From contig NZ_CP043318.1 of assembly GCF_001984825.2 (NCBI RefSeq), positions 806,001 to 870,000 on the forward strand: a stretch of DNA of 64,000 nucleotides, in the 5' to 3' direction. Under the pieces are notes generated by a model. The model was not told the origin of the DNA and did not search any database. It saw nothing but the letters and a program-made list of their open reading frames with translations. Position 1 is the first letter of the stretch; each line of letters opens with the position of its first letter. Shown piece after piece: positions 24,332-35,022 of this stretch. Made by a program: the position numbers and the translations under genes. The stretch is from Enterobacter chengduensis. Its GTDB lineage: Bacteria > Pseudomonadota > Gammaproteobacteria > Enterobacterales > Enterobacteriaceae.

Positions 24332-27226
24332 TTACCAGCGGTGGTTCAGCAGGATATGGCCGCCATAGGCAGCATAGCTGTTTTCGCCCCACTCGCCGCT
24401 GGCGCGCAGGGAGATCGTCGTGGTTTCATTCAGGTTGCCGGTAACGCCCAACTCTAACTGTCCACGATCTTCCGGCGTATCGTTGCTGACGGTCTCGCCG
24501 TTAAACGCCAGATCGTTTTGACCCGCACCCTTCAGCCAGTTCACGGCAACGTGCGGCTGCCAGGCTTTCACGTCTTTCTGCTGGAAGTAGCTTGATTTGA
24601 CGCCCAGACGACCAAACAAACCGTCGTTGTCCAGCGTTGTCACCCGCACGCCGTCGCGATCGGTGTGGTTTTCCTGATCCAGATAGCTGTAGATGATCTG
24701 TGCCTGCGGTTCGATCTTCCAGGTGCGCTCTTTCTCTGAGTCAATCACCCACGCATGACCCACTTCAACAGATGCGGCAAAACCGGTGCTGTCGTAGTCT
24801 TCATCGTTGCGATTGCTGGTCACTTTATTGTTGTACCAGCTGTATGCGGCCCAGGTATCAACATAGCTGCCCAGACGCAGCTTCTGATCTTCCTGCCAGG
24901 TTGCATACAGGCCGACGTTAAAGCCATCCACTTTGCCCTGCGCGTTGCGGACGTTGTGTTTTGCATCAGAGTGGGTCTTCGCCTGACCTGCCCCGAACAT
25001 GCCACCCGCACGCAGAATACCGTTGTCCATCGGCTTGCTCATGAAGTCGCTGCCGACCTGAAGGACGGTGGTGGTGGTGTCATAGCTGACTCTGTCGCCG
25101 CCAGCATTGTTTTCATGGTAGCGACCTTTGACGTACATCCAGGTATTGAGGTCTTCTTCATTACGGAAGGTGATCTGATCGCGGTCGTCACGCTTGTGGA
25201 GGAACATGCTCTGCGCGGCAAGGTAGTTGCCTAAGTAAGCGCCGACCTCAGGAGCCATGACCTCAGGACCGCTGTTGCTGCCATTGTCGCCGTTGTCGGT
25301 GTTACCGCCGTTGTCGGTGTTGCCGCCGTTGTCGGTGTTACCGCCGTTGTCGGTGTTGCCGCCATTGTCGGTGTTGCCGCCATTGTCGGTGTTATCGCCG
25401 TCGTCGGTATTATCGCCATCATCGGTATTATCAGAAGGTTCATCAGAAGGCGTAGCCTTTGATTCCAGGTACCAGTTGCCGTTGTTGTGCTGATAGAGAT
25501 TATATTCCCACGCACCGGCAACCACCGGTTTGGCAAGGGTCAACTGGGCTTCGGAGCTGCCGCCAACGCTGACAATTTCCATGCCGTTAACGGTTTGCGC
25601 ACCCAGACCGCCAATGTTGCTAACGCTAACGCTGGACTGACCAAAGCTGCTGCCGGTAATGGTGAGATGATCGGTTGGCGAGTTATCTTCACCCAGGGTG
25701 CTGCTCATCACGATCTGACTGCCCGCAGAGCCGGTATAGTCGCCGTTAATGGTGAAATTGTTGCCTACGCTGTTATTGGCTGCACTGAGTAAAAGATTGC
25801 CACTGTTGGTGACGTTGCCATTGACCGTATCGATACCTGAAACGCTCAGCGTATCGTTACCCTGAATCGCATTCCATGCAGCCAGCGTACCACCCGTGAG
25901 GATGTTGATATTGTTGTTTACTTCGCCAGCAGTGGCAAACTGAGCGCCATCGTTAATTGTGATGGTTGCGTTGCTTCCCTTGGCACCCAGGACTGAACCT
26001 GAAGCCACCAGAGTCGTGCCGCTATGCAGAACGGTATCACCCGTGTAGGTGTTCTTGCCTTTTAGCGTCAGGGTGTTGGAATCCACTTTTTCAACATTGC
26101 CACTACCGGTAATGCCGGTAGCGAACGCGGTATTACTGCCCTGATTAAAAATAAGGGTGCCATTGTTGGTCAGGCCCCCGCTCAGCGTTGCGGTTTTCGT
26201 GCCATCGCCAAGCTGGAGAGACGCATCTTTGGCAACGAGGGTAGTACCGGCATTCGCGACGGTACCAGAAAGGACTAAATCACCGCTGTTGACCTGAAGC
26301 GAATTGCCGGAACCAATAATGTCGATATCACCTGAGAGCGCCCAGCTTTCCCCGTCCATATTCAAAGAAGCAAAGCCATCGTCTTCCGTTAAGCCAACAA
26401 AATTGCTGTCTTCTATGCCGGTACCTGCCAGAGTGATTGTATTTCCTGTAGAGACGCTAGAAATTACATCGCCAGTCAGTGAAGAACCCGTGTTAAGCAC
26501 CAGCGTATTATTTTTGCTGCTGGCAAACATGATTGCCGTGCTGCCACCGCCAATCGAACCGGTGTTGGTGATATCGACTTTCGCCGTATCCATTACCTTA
26601 ATACCGTTCTGCGCGCCCTGTACGGTTCCGGTATTGGTGATTTTGGTGTTACCATCGCTCAGGTTAATACCATCATTCTCTGTGCCGGTAAGCGTGCCTT
26701 CGTTATTTACCGCAACGCCGACGCGTGAATTCAGGCCTGTTTTACCTTTAATAACCCCGGTGGCGCCATTAGTAATATTTACCGCTGAAGATTCTTGACT
26801 GACATAAATGCCATTGTCGAAGGCGGTAATATTTCCGTTGTTGATAATATCCCCTTGCATTGACGCGATGTTAACGGCCGTAGAGTCGGTAGAGGAGATG
26901 GTCGCGCCTTCCTCATTATTCAGGGTCACGCGTTGCGCGGAGGTATTAATATCCAGGCCTTTACCTGTGCCAGAAATGTTTCCATTGTTAGTCACTGTGG
27001 TGACGCTGAATCCTGAAACAGAAACTGCGCTCTCACTTCCCGAGGACGAGATGGTGACATCTTTATTAATGGTATACTGGGTGTCGGTGGAAAATTCTTG
27101 TGGGACAGAGGTGGATTCATCAATGGTTCCAGCGAAGGCTACAACTGGTGTGAATATAAGTAAGGCAGGAAATATCTTTCCAAGTGTTCTTGTGGTTTTG
27201 TTTAATATGAATTTTTTGTTGCGCAT
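24332..27226 (-). CDS. Autotransporter outer-membrane beta-barrel protein (type Va), with Asp/Asn-rich repeat linker
   Basis: A self-secreted surface protein of about 964 residues. A basic N-terminus and hydrophobic core form a signal peptide ending near VVAFA. The passenger is built of repetitive beta-helix-type strands (many NNGN, NTG and TITG turns). A pertactin-like end segment (GDYTGSAGSQIVMSSTLGEDNSPTDHL) is followed by eight NTDNGG-type hexapeptides, then the C-terminal barrel from about VGAYLGNYLAAQSM to the terminal HRW. The ATG at 27226 has GGA 7 nt upstream; an ATG at 27238 is possible. There is no extended signal peptide, unlike the second copy at 38473. It is absent from K-12 here. 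Adhesion or aggregation is a family-based guess. Confidence 0.88.
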   Translation of the reverse strand: MRNKKFILNKTTRTLGKIFPALLIFTPVVAFAGTIDESTSVPQEFSTDTQYTINKDVTISSSGSESAVSVSGFSVTTVTNNGNISGTGKGLDINTSAQRVTLNNEEGATISSTDSTAVNIASMQGDIINNGNITAFDNGIYVSQESSAVNITNGATGVIKGKTGLNSRVGVAVNNEGTLTGTENDGINLSDGNTKITNTGTVQGAQNGIKVMDTAKVDITNTGSIGGGSTAIMFASSKNNTLVLNTGSSLTGDVISSVSTGNTITLAGTGIEDSNFVGLTEDDGFASLNMDGESWALSGDIDIIGSGNSLQVNSGDLVLSGTVANAGTTLVAKDASLQLGDGTKTATLSGGLTNNGTLIFNQGSNTAFATGITGSGNVEKVDSNTLTLKGKNTYTGDTVLHSGTTLVASGSVLGAKGSNATITINDGAQFATAGEVNNNINILTGGTLAAWNAIQGNDTLSVSGIDTVNGNVTNSGNLLLSAANNSVGNNFTINGDYTGSAGSQIVMSSTLGEDNSPTDHLTITGSSFGQSSVSVSNIGGLGAQTVNGMEIVSVGGSSEAQLTLAKPVVAGAWEYNLYQHNNGNWYLESKATPSDEPSDNTDDGDNTDDGDNTDNGGNTDNGGNTDNGGNTDNGGNTDNGGNTDNGDNGSNSGPEVMAPEVGAYLGNYLAAQSMFLHKRDDRDQITFRNEEDLNTWMYVKGRYHENNAGGDRVSYDTTTTVLQVGSDFMSKPMDNGILRAGGMFGAGQAKTHSDAKHNVRNAQGKVDGFNVGLYATWQEDQKLRLGSYVDTWAAYSWYNNKVTSNRNDEDYDSTGFAASVEVGHAWVIDSEKERTWKIEPQAQIIYSYLDQENHTDRDGVRVTTLDNDGLFGRLGVKSSYFQQKDVKAWQPHVAVNWLKGAGQNDLAFNGETVSNDTPEDRGQLELGVTGNLNETTTISLRASGEWGENSYAAYGGHILLNHRW
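25289..25432 (-). repeat. 18-bp tandem repeat, eight copies, coding Asp/Asn-rich hexapeptides
   Basis: Eight in-frame 18-bp units encode two DNTDDG, one DNTDNG and five GNTDNG. They form the linker between the passenger and the barrel of autotransporter 1. Because the unit is a multiple of three, copy-number change would alter linker length without a frameshift. The third-position differences between units (acc/aac, ggc) show some divergence. Confidence 0.92.
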
Positions 27227-27591
27227 GTACACATCCATTTGAGAAGAAGTGACGCTAATTAATGATATGGAATAACCCTTTGGGCTTTTTGCAAGAATGG
27301 GCTCAAGACTAAGAGCATAAAATTATTATTTTTTCAAGGCGTTATGTATAGGTTGATTTATTAAAAAATGATTTTAGTCTTTCTTAATTGATCTTTAATT
27401 AATATATTTCGATCTTAATCATTCATTTAATATATTGTCTGCAAACCGTCGTTTTAACGCCTGCTATACCCCTCCGGGACAATGATTGCCAATTGTTGCG
27501 TTTTACCTTTGCAAGGCTTTTCGGCCCTTTCACCGGACGGGTTAACTGTCTACACTCACTGCTACAAGAAGAGAAGAAGACAGGCCATTTG
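27227..27591. other. AT-rich gap between autotransporter 1 and kefF
   Basis: A 365-bp gap holding the upstream regions of the leftward autotransporter and the rightward kefFC operon. It is markedly AT-rich around 27320-27430, with long A and T runs, which is typical of H-NS-bound DNA near acquired surface genes (inference). I see no gene here; the rightward frame open from 27493 is unconserved upstream of kefF. Confidence 0.5.
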
Positions 27592-28122
27592 ATGATACTC
27601 ATAATTTACGCGCACCCTTATCCGCAGCACTCGCACGCGAATAAGCGGATGCTTGAGCAGGTAAGGACGCTTGATAACGTAGAGATACGCTCCCTCTATC
27701 AACTTTATCCCGATTTTAATATTGATATCGCCGCCGAACAGGAGGCGCTTTCCCGTGCCGATCTGATTGTCTGGCAGCATCCCATGCAGTGGTACAGCAC
27801 GCCCGCGCTGCTGAAGCTGTGGATTGATAAAGTCTTCTCCCACGGCTGGGCGTATGGCCACAACGGCAATGCGCTAAAAGGGAAAAGCCTGTTGTGGGCG
27901 GTCACCACCGGTGGAGGCGAAAGCCACTTTGATATCGGTTCTTTCCCGGGCTTTGACGTCCTGGCACAGCCGTTGCAGGCGACCGCGCTCTATTGTGGGC
28001 TGAACTGGCTCCCGCCTTTTGCCATGCACTGCACGTTTGTTTGCGACGATGAAACGCTGCAGGCGCAGGCTCGGCATTATAAACAACGCTTACTTGAGTG
28101 GCAGGAGGCGCACCATGGATAG
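27592..28122 (+). CDS. kefF: KefF, ancillary subunit of the KefC potassium efflux system
   Basis: Cytosolic FMN-dependent quinone oxidoreductase-like protein, needed for full KefC activity during electrophile stress. The 176-residue product opens [20 protein letters not shown] and has the flavodoxin-like signatures [20 protein letters not shown] and [10 protein letters not shown]. The start at 27592 matches E. coli KefF; the frame extends upstream to 27493 without conservation. It overlaps the kefC start by 8 bp, so the two are translationally coupled. Confidence 0.96.
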   Translation: MILIIYAHPYPQHSHANKRMLEQVRTLDNVEIRSLYQLYPDFNIDIAAEQEALSRADLIVWQHPMQWYSTPALLKLWIDKVFSHGWAYGHNGNALKGKSLLWAVTTGGGESHFDIGSFPGFDVLAQPLQATALYCGLNWLPPFAMHCTFVCDDETLQAQARHYKQRLLEWQEAHHG

Positions 28123-29980
28123 CCATACGCTGATACAGGCGCTGATTTACCTCGGCGCGGCGGCGCTGATTGTGCCCGTGGCGGTGCGTCTGGGGCTGGG
28201 CTCCGTTCTCGGCTACCTGATTGCGGGGTGCGTGATTGGGCCGTGGGGCTTCCGGCTGGTCACCGATGCCGAGGCGATTCTCCATTTCGCTGAAATCGGC
28301 GTGGTGCTGATGCTCTTTGTGATTGGTCTGGAGCTCGACCCGCAGCGGTTATGGAAGCTTCGCGCCTCGGTATTTGGCGGTGGGGCGCTGCAGATGGTGG
28401 CCTGCGGCCTGCTGCTGGGCGGGTTCTGCATCCTGTTGGGTATGGACTGGAAGGTGGCAGAGCTCATCGGCATGACGCTGGCGCTCTCCTCAACGGCTAT
28501 TGCCATGCAGGCGATGAACGAGCGAAATCTGACGGTATCCCAGATGGGGCGCAGCGCGTTCTCGGTGCTGCTGTTCCAGGACATTGCCGCTATTCCGCTG
28601 GTGGCGATGATCCCGCTGCTGGCGGCCAGCGGTTCCTCCACCACGCTGGGCGCTTTCGCGCTGTCGGCACTGAAAGTGGCGGGCGCGCTGGCGCTGGTGG
28701 TGGTGCTTGGCCGCTACGTGACCCGCCCGCTGCTGCGGTTTGTTGCCCGCTCTGGCCTGCGCGAAGTGTTCAGCGCCGTGGCGCTGTTCCTGGTGTTTGG
28801 CTTCGGCCTGCTGCTGGAGGAAGCCGGGCTGTCGATGGCGATGGGGGCATTCCTTGCAGGCGTTCTGCTGGCGAGCTCTGAATACCGTCACGCGCTGGAA
28901 AGCGATATCGAGCCGTTCAAAGGCCTGCTGCTGGGGCTGTTTTTCATCGGCGTGGGGATGTCCGTCGACTTCGGCACGCTGGTGACGCATCCGCTGCGGA
29001 TTGTCATCCTGCTCGTCGGCTTCCTGGTCATTAAAATGGCGATGCTGTGGCTGATTGCGCGCCCGCTGAAGGTGCCGAACAGGCAGCGAAGCTGGTTTGC
29101 GGTTCTGCTGGGGCAGGGAAGCGAATTTGCGTTCGTGGTCTTTGGCGCGGCGCAAATGGCAAACGTCCTCGATCCCGAGTGGGCGAAAGCGCTGACGCTG
29201 GCGGTCGCGCTGTCGATGGCGGCGACGCCCGTCCTGCTGGTGGTGCTGACGCGTCTGGAAAAATCGGGCAGCGAGCAGGAGCGCGAAGCCGATGAGATTG
29301 ACGAAGAGCAGCCGCGCGTGATCATTGCCGGATTTGGCCGCTACGGGCAGATCGTAGGCCGTCTGCTGCTGTCCAGCGGGGTGAAGATGGTCATCCTCGA
29401 TCACGATCCCGACCATGTTGATACCCTGCGTAAATTCGATATGAAGGTGTTTTACGGCGATGCGACCCGCGTCGACCTGCTGGAATCCGCCGGGGCGGCG
29501 AAAGCCGAGGTGCTGATCAACGCCATTGACGATCCGGAGACCAGCCTGCAGATGGTGGAAATGGCGAAAGAGCATTTCCCGGATCTGACCATCATCTCCC
29601 GCGCGCGCGATGTGGATCACTATATCCGCCTCAGGCAGGCGGGCGTCGAATCCCCCGAGCGTGAAACCTTCGAAGGCGCGCTGAAGTCTGGCCGCATGGC
29701 GCTGGAAAACCTGGGGCTGGGCGCGTACGAAGCGCGCGAACGGGCAGACCTGTTCCGCCGCTTTAATACCGAGATGGTGGAAGAGATGGCGGCGATGGCG
29801 GGCAGTACGGCCACCGAGCGTGCGGCGGTGTTTAAACGCACCAGCGCGATGCTGACGGAGATCATCAATGAGGATCGCAATCACCTGTCGCTGATCCAGC
29901 GGCACGGCTGGCAGGGCACGGAAGAGGGCAAGCATACCGGGGATCCTTCTGACGAGCCGGAGAGTAAACCTTCCGCGTGA
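28115..29980 (+). CDS. kefC: Glutathione-regulated potassium efflux protein KefC
   Basis: Inner-membrane K+/H+ antiport-type efflux protein of the CPA2 family; held closed by glutathione and opened by glutathione adducts, which acidifies and protects the cell against electrophiles. The 621-residue protein has an N-terminal membrane domain (about 1-380, with [14 protein letters not shown] and the [11 protein letters not shown] segment) and a C-terminal KTN (RCK-type) domain with the nucleotide motif [16 protein letters not shown] near 405. The start at 28115 gives [14 protein letters not shown] as in E. coli. Confidence 0.97.
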   Translation: MDSHTLIQALIYLGAAALIVPVAVRLGLGSVLGYLIAGCVIGPWGFRLVTDAEAILHFAEIGVVLMLFVIGLELDPQRLWKLRASVFGGGALQMVACGLLLGGFCILLGMDWKVAELIGMTLALSSTAIAMQAMNERNLTVSQMGRSAFSVLLFQDIAAIPLVAMIPLLAASGSSTTLGAFALSALKVAGALALVVVLGRYVTRPLLRFVARSGLREVFSAVALFLVFGFGLLLEEAGLSMAMGAFLAGVLLASSEYRHALESDIEPFKGLLLGLFFIGVGMSVDFGTLVTHPLRIVILLVGFLVIKMAMLWLIARPLKVPNRQRSWFAVLLGQGSEFAFVVFGAAQMANVLDPEWAKALTLAVALSMAATPVLLVVLTRLEKSGSEQEREADEIDEEQPRVIIAGFGRYGQIVGRLLLSSGVKMVILDHDPDHVDTLRKFDMKVFYGDATRVDLLESAGAAKAEVLINAIDDPETSLQMVEMAKEHFPDLTIISRARDVDHYIRLRQAGVESPERETFEGALKSGRMALENLGLGAYEARERADLFRRFNTEMVEEMAAMAGSTATERAAVFKRTSAMLTEIINEDRNHLSLIQRHGWQGTEEGKHTGDPSDEPESKPSA

Positions 29981-30033
29981 AGCGGAGTTGCCAGCAATAT
30001 TAAAAAATTTCTGTATCTTTACTCTGCCGCCAG

Positions 30034-30574
<541 letters not shown>

Positions 30575-30580
30575 GTGATA

Positions 30581-30643
30581 TACCCCTCTCCCCAGAGGGG
30601 CGAGGGGACCGTTCGGTGCGGTCTTTTGGGGGGAGGGGCAACA
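30581..30643. repeat. Palindromic repeat (CCCTCTCCC...GGGAGGGG family), folA-apaH gap
   Basis: CCCCTCTCCCC followed by AGAGGGGCGAGGGG forms the first palindrome, and an accgttcggtgcggt mini-hairpin with ggggggaggggc completes the unit. It fills most of the 70-bp gap between convergent folA and apaH and may serve as a terminator for both. Related copies are at 48411 (split by the IS), 55886 and 55980. Confidence 0.75.
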
Positions 30644-30644
30644 G

Positions 30645-31493
30645 TCAGGAGGCAACGGCCTCGTTTTCTCCTGAGTCAAGCTGTCGGTTGGACGGCTGCA
30701 CAAAGTACGCTTTATCTTCCCAGCGTAAGCAGGTTAACTCTCCGCCCCAGCAGCATCCGGTATCCAGACCGTAAATCCCTTCCGGTGTTCCTTTTCCTTC
30801 CAGTGCCGCCCAGTGGCCAAATACCACGCTGTACTCGCTGGTCACCGGCCCCGGAATGGCAAACCACGGTTTCAGCGGAGCGGGCGCGCTTTCCGGCGTC
30901 TCTTTGGAATACATGTCCAGCTGTCCGTTCGGGAAGCAGAAACGCATGCGGGTGAAGGCGTTGGTGATAAAGCGCAGACGGGCAAGACCGCTAAGCTCCT
31001 CGCTCCAGTGGTTTGGCATATCGCCGTACATGGCATCAAGGAAGAAAGGATACGAGTCGCTCGCCAGCACCGCCTCAACGTCACGCGCGCAGGTTTTCGC
31101 CGTCTCAAGATCCCATTGTGGGGTGATCCCGGCATGCGCCATGACCAGCTTTTTCTCTTCGTCGACCTGCAGCAGGGGCTGACGGCGCAGCCAGTTAAGC
31201 AGATCGTCCGCGTCCGGCGCATCAAGCAGCGGGGTGAGGCGATCTTTGGGTTTGTTGCGGCTGATCCCGGCGAACACCGCCAGCAGATGCAGATCGTGAT
31301 TGCCCAGCACCATGCGCACGCTGTCGCCCAGCGATTTGACGAAACGCAACACGTCAAGAGAGCCGGGGCCACGCGCGACTAAATCGCCCGTCAGCCAGAG
31401 CGTGTCTTGTTCTGGCGTAAAGTCGACCTGTTTTAACAATGCGATCAGTTCATCGTAGCAGCCGTGAACGTCGCCAATCAGATATGTAGACAT
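30645..31493 (-). CDS. apaH: Diadenosine tetraphosphatase, symmetrical
   Basis: Hydrolyses Ap4A to two ADP and can remove Np4 caps from RNA. The 282-residue metallophosphatase has the motifs GDVHGCYDE (about 8-16), [10 protein letters not shown] (about 37-46) and GNHDLHLL (about 64-71). It ends the leftward lptD-surA-pdxA-rsmA-apaG-apaH operon and starts 4 bp after apaG. Length is close to E. coli (280). Confidence 0.97.
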   Translation of the reverse strand: MSTYLIGDVHGCYDELIALLKQVDFTPEQDTLWLTGDLVARGPGSLDVLRFVKSLGDSVRMVLGNHDLHLLAVFAGISRNKPKDRLTPLLDAPDADDLLNWLRRQPLLQVDEEKKLVMAHAGITPQWDLETAKTCARDVEAVLASDSYPFFLDAMYGDMPNHWSEELSGLARLRFITNAFTRMRFCFPNGQLDMYSKETPESAPAPLKPWFAIPGPVTSEYSVVFGHWAALEGKGTPEGIYGLDTGCCWGGELTCLRWEDKAYFVQPSNRQLDSGENEAVAS

Positions 31494-31497
31494 TAGA

Positions 31498-31875
31498 TTA
31501 ATGAATGAGTGTGGTTACGGCGAGACGGAACACGGGAATGGCAACGCGGAAGCCATTGCCATCGACGTCGACCATTTCATAATGGCCTTGCATGGTACCC
31601 ATCGGCGTTTCAATTACCGCACCGCTGGTGTACTGGTACTCTTCGCCAGGGGCGATGTGGGGCTGTTCACCGACCACACCTTCGCCCTGAACTTCGATTT
31701 CGCGACCATTGCCGTTGGTGATAAGCCAGTAGCGCCCGCGCAGCTGCACGGGCGTCCGCCCCAGATTGCGAATGGTCACGGTGTAAGCGAAGACAAAGCG
31801 TTCTTCGTCCGGAGAGGACTGTGATTCAACATAGACGCTTTGTACATGGACACAGACGCGGGGCGAATCAATCAT
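31498..31875 (-). CDS. apaG: ApaG protein (Co2+/Mg2+ efflux-associated)
   Basis: A 125-residue single-domain beta-sandwich protein (DUF525), the same length as E. coli ApaG. Conserved segments include [24 protein letters not shown] and the glycine-rich [20 protein letters not shown]. In Salmonella the homologue CorD affects cobalt resistance and magnesium efflux; the biochemical role is unclear. It sits between rsmA (3 bp away) and apaH in the operon. Confidence 0.96.
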   Translation of the reverse strand: MIDSPRVCVHVQSVYVESQSSPDEERFVFAYTVTIRNLGRTPVQLRGRYWLITNGNGREIEVQGEGVVGEQPHIAPGEEYQYTSGAVIETPMGTMQGHYEMVDVDGNGFRVAIPVFRLAVTTLIH

Positions 31876-31878
31876 GGC

Positions 31879-32700
31879 TTAACTCTCCTTCGACGGCGCA
31901 TTATCGCTGATGTAATTAGCCAGCTTGCAGTACTGCTCTACGGAAATGTTCTCCGCACGCATTGCCGGGTCGATCCCAAGTTCAGCTAATACCTCAACGG
32001 TAAATGAATTGCTCAGGCTGTTACGGATCGTTTTACGGCGCTGGTTAAAGGCCTCTGTGGTAATGCGGCTGAGCACGCGCAGATCTTTAACCGGATACGG
32101 TTTCGTTTTGTGCGGCACAAGGCGCACAACCGCTGAATCCACTTTCGGTGGTGGTGTGAACGCTGACGGCGGTACTTCGAGTACCGGGATCACGTTGCAG
32201 TAATATTGCGCCATCACGCTTAAACGACCATACGCTTTACTGTTCGGGCCTGCAACCAGACGGTTAACAACCTCTTTTTGCAACATGAAGTGCATGTCGG
32301 CAATGGCATCAGTATAGCTAAACAGGTGGAACATGAGCGGCGTGGAGATGTTGTACGGCAGGTTGCCGAATACGCGCAGCGGCTGACCCATTTTTTCCGA
32401 CAGTTCGCCAAAGTTCATGGTCATGGCGTCCTGCTGATAGATAGTCAGCTTCGGCCCGAGGAACGGGTGCGTTTGCAGGCGTGCGGCCAGATCGCGGTCC
32501 AGTTCGATGACGGTCAGCTGGTCGAGGCGTTCGCCGACCGGCTCGGTCAGCGCGGCAAGGCCCGGGCCGATTTCGACCATCGCCTGACCTTTTTGCGGAT
32601 TAATAGCCGAGACAATGCTTTCGATCACGAACTGATCGTTAAGGAAGTTTTGCCCGAAACGTTTACGGGCTAAGTGGCCCTGATGGACTCGATTAGTCAT
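31879..32700 (-). CDS. rsmA: 16S rRNA dimethyladenosine transferase (KsgA)
   Basis: Dimethylates A1518 and A1519 near the 3' end of 16S rRNA late in 30S assembly; loss gives kasugamycin resistance. The 273-residue SAM enzyme has FGQNFLND (about 15-22), the SAM motif [13 protein letters not shown] (about 42-54) and the catalytic [10 protein letters not shown] (about 113-122). Its start overlaps the pdxA stop by 4 bp. Confidence 0.98.
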   Translation of the reverse strand: MTNRVHQGHLARKRFGQNFLNDQFVIESIVSAINPQKGQAMVEIGPGLAALTEPVGERLDQLTVIELDRDLAARLQTHPFLGPKLTIYQQDAMTMNFGELSEKMGQPLRVFGNLPYNISTPLMFHLFSYTDAIADMHFMLQKEVVNRLVAGPNSKAYGRLSVMAQYYCNVIPVLEVPPSAFTPPPKVDSAVVRLVPHKTKPYPVKDLRVLSRITTEAFNQRRKTIRNSLSNSFTVEVLAELGIDPAMRAENISVEQYCKLANYISDNAPSKES

Positions 32701-33683
32701 TGAGTATTAACAATCATTTTGATGGCGAGATTAAGCGCCGTAATAAAACTGCCGACATCCGCTTTCCCCTGGCCTGCCAGATCCAGCGCAGTACCGTGGT
32801 CAACGGACGTTCGAATAAAGGGTAAACCGAGGGTGATATTCACGCCGCGGCCAAAGCCCTGGTATTTTAGCACGGGCAGGCCCTGATCGTGGTACATCGC
32901 GAGCACGGCGTCGGCATTATCCAGGTATTTCGGCTGGAAAAGGGTATCCGCAGGCAGCGGCCCGCTGAGATTCATCCCCTTCGCCCGCATTTCGTTGAGT
33001 ACCGGAATGATCGTGTCGATCTCTTCGGTGCCCATGTGCCCGCCTTCCCCGGCGTGTGGATTGAGGCCACATACCAGCACGTGCGGCTGCGGGATGCCAA
33101 ATTTTGTCTGCAGGTCGTGGTGCAAAATCCCGATGATCTCGCGCAGGAGTTCAGGGGTGATCGCATCAGGAATGGCTTTGATCGGCAGATGGGTGGTCAC
33201 CAGCGCAACGCGCATCGCCTCTGTTGCCAGCATCATCACCACTTTCGGGCTACGCGAACGCTCTTCGAAAAATTCCGTATGCCCGGTAAACGGTATGCCT
33301 GCTTCGTTGATAACGCCTTTGTGAACCGGGCCGGTGATCAGGGCGGCAAATTCGCCCTTCAGGCAGCCGTCGCAGGCGCGCGCAAGGGTTTCAACGACAT
33401 AGTGACCGTTTTCCGTGCTGAGCTGGCCCGGAATAACCGGCGTACGAAGGGGAACGGAGAGAAGGGTGAGCGTACCGGCTTGCTGCGGTGCAGGCTGTTG
33501 ACCTTCAACGTAGGGGATGAGCGTTAAAGGCAGACCGAGCAATGCTGCCCGGTCCTGTAACAGTGTTGCATCGGCACAGACAACCAGCTCTACCGGCCAG
33601 CTGCGCTGGGCGAGCTGGACAACGAGGTCAGGCCCAATCCCGGCGGGTTCGCCGGGCGTGATAACAACACGATGCTGTTTCAT
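32697..33683 (-). CDS. pdxA: 4-hydroxythreonine-4-phosphate dehydrogenase
   Basis: NAD-dependent metalloenzyme of the DXP-dependent vitamin B6 pathway. The 328-residue protein has the family motifs [10 protein letters not shown] at the N-terminus, [32 protein letters not shown] and MYHDQG, which include the metal-binding histidines. It overlaps surA upstream by one base and rsmA downstream by four, indicating tight translational coupling. Confidence 0.98.
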   Translation of the reverse strand: MKQHRVVITPGEPAGIGPDLVVQLAQRSWPVELVVCADATLLQDRAALLGLPLTLIPYVEGQQPAPQQAGTLTLLSVPLRTPVIPGQLSTENGHYVVETLARACDGCLKGEFAALITGPVHKGVINEAGIPFTGHTEFFEERSRSPKVVMMLATEAMRVALVTTHLPIKAIPDAITPELLREIIGILHHDLQTKFGIPQPHVLVCGLNPHAGEGGHMGTEEIDTIIPVLNEMRAKGMNLSGPLPADTLFQPKYLDNADAVLAMYHDQGLPVLKYQGFGRGVNITLGLPFIRTSVDHGTALDLAGQGKADVGSFITALNLAIKMIVNTQ

Positions 33684-34969
33684 TAGTTGCTCAGAATTTT
33701 CACGTAGGCACTGGCGCGTTGTTCCTGCATCCAGGTAGCTGCTTCTTCAGAGAACTTACGGTTGAACAGCATGCGGTAGGCTCTGTCTTTCTGTGCCGCA
33801 TCCGTTTTATCCACGTTACGGGTGTCCATCAGCTCGATCAGATGCCAGCCAAATGAAGAGTGAACCGGCGCGCTGATCTGGCCTTTGTTCAGCTTCATCA
33901 ACGCGTCGCGGAAGGCAGGATCGTAGATATCCGCAGCTGCCCAGCCCAGATCGCCGCCCTGGTTAGCAGAGCCGGGATCCTGAGAGAACTCTTTTGCTGC
34001 TTTATCAAATGAGGTTTTACTGCTCTTAATGTCCGCTGCAATCTGTTCCAGCTTCGCACGCGCCTGATCGTCAGTCATGATCGGTGACGGTTTCAGAAGA
34101 ATGTGGCGAGCATGAACTTCGGTGACGGAAATATTTTGGCTCTGGCCGCGCAGATCGTTCACTTTCAGAATGTGGAAGCCCACGCCTGAACGAATAGGAC
34201 CAACGATATCTCCTTTCTTCGCCGTGCTCAGCGCCTGGGCAAAGATGGATGGCAGCTCCTGAATACGTCCCCAGCCCATCTGGCCGCCTTTCAGCGCCTG
34301 TTGGTCTGCGGAGTAAGTGATGGCCAGCTTGCCAAAGTCGCCGCCGTTACGCGCCTGTTCGACAATCGAACGCGCCTGGCTTTCTGCTTCCGCGGCCTGA
34401 TCGGACGTTGGGTTCTCTGGCAGTGGGATCAGAATGTGGCTCAGGTTCAGCTCTGTGCTCGCATCGTTCTGGTTACCCACCTGTTTTGCCAGCGCGTCCA
34501 CTTCCTGAGGCAGGATGGTGACGCGGCGACGCACTTCGTTGTTACGCACTTCCGAAATCAGCATCTCTTTACGGATCTGGTTACGGTAGGTGGCGTAGCT
34601 GATGCCGTCATAGGCCAGACGGCTGCGCATCTGATCTAAAGACATATTGTTCTGCTTCGCGATGTTAGCGATCGCCTGATCGAGCTGCTCGTCAGTGACC
34701 TTCACGCCCATTTTTTGCCCCATCTGCAGAACGATCTGATCCATGATCAGACGCTCCAGGATCTGGTGGCGCAGCGTGGCGTCATCAGGAAGCTGTTGAC
34801 CGGCTTCGCCCGAATTGAGCTTCACCGATTTCATCAGACCGTCAACGTCACTTTCAAGCACGACGCCGTTGTTAACCACAGCAGCGACTTTATCAACAAC
34901 CTGGGGGGCCGCGAAGCTGGTATTCGCAACCATAGCGACACCGAGCAGCAGCGTTTTCCAGTTCTTCAT
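33683..34969 (-). CDS. surA: Periplasmic chaperone/isomerase SurA
   Basis: Periplasmic chaperone for outer-membrane proteins, including LptD and porins. The 428-residue precursor has a signal peptide ending NTSFA before [10 protein letters not shown], an N-terminal chaperone domain, two parvulin-type isomerase domains (about 175-275 and 285-385, the second carrying the family GxDLGW-type and FGWHLIEL segments), and a C-terminal helix. It lies 53 bp downstream of lptD in the same operon, which pairs the chaperone with one of its main clients. Confidence 0.98.
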   Translation of the reverse strand: MKNWKTLLLGVAMVANTSFAAPQVVDKVAAVVNNGVVLESDVDGLMKSVKLNSGEAGQQLPDDATLRHQILERLIMDQIVLQMGQKMGVKVTDEQLDQAIANIAKQNNMSLDQMRSRLAYDGISYATYRNQIRKEMLISEVRNNEVRRRVTILPQEVDALAKQVGNQNDASTELNLSHILIPLPENPTSDQAAEAESQARSIVEQARNGGDFGKLAITYSADQQALKGGQMGWGRIQELPSIFAQALSTAKKGDIVGPIRSGVGFHILKVNDLRGQSQNISVTEVHARHILLKPSPIMTDDQARAKLEQIAADIKSSKTSFDKAAKEFSQDPGSANQGGDLGWAAADIYDPAFRDALMKLNKGQISAPVHSSFGWHLIELMDTRNVDKTDAAQKDRAYRMLFNRKFSEEAATWMQEQRASAYVKILSN

Positions 34970-35022
34970 ACTTTTTCCATTTCAATTAACCGCAAAGCGG
35001 ATTACGTTGCAAATCAAGCACA

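Noticed and set aside
25289..25432. Tandem repeat considered as a CRISPR array
   Set aside because: Units are 18 bp, directly adjacent with no spacers, and translate in frame in the autotransporter.
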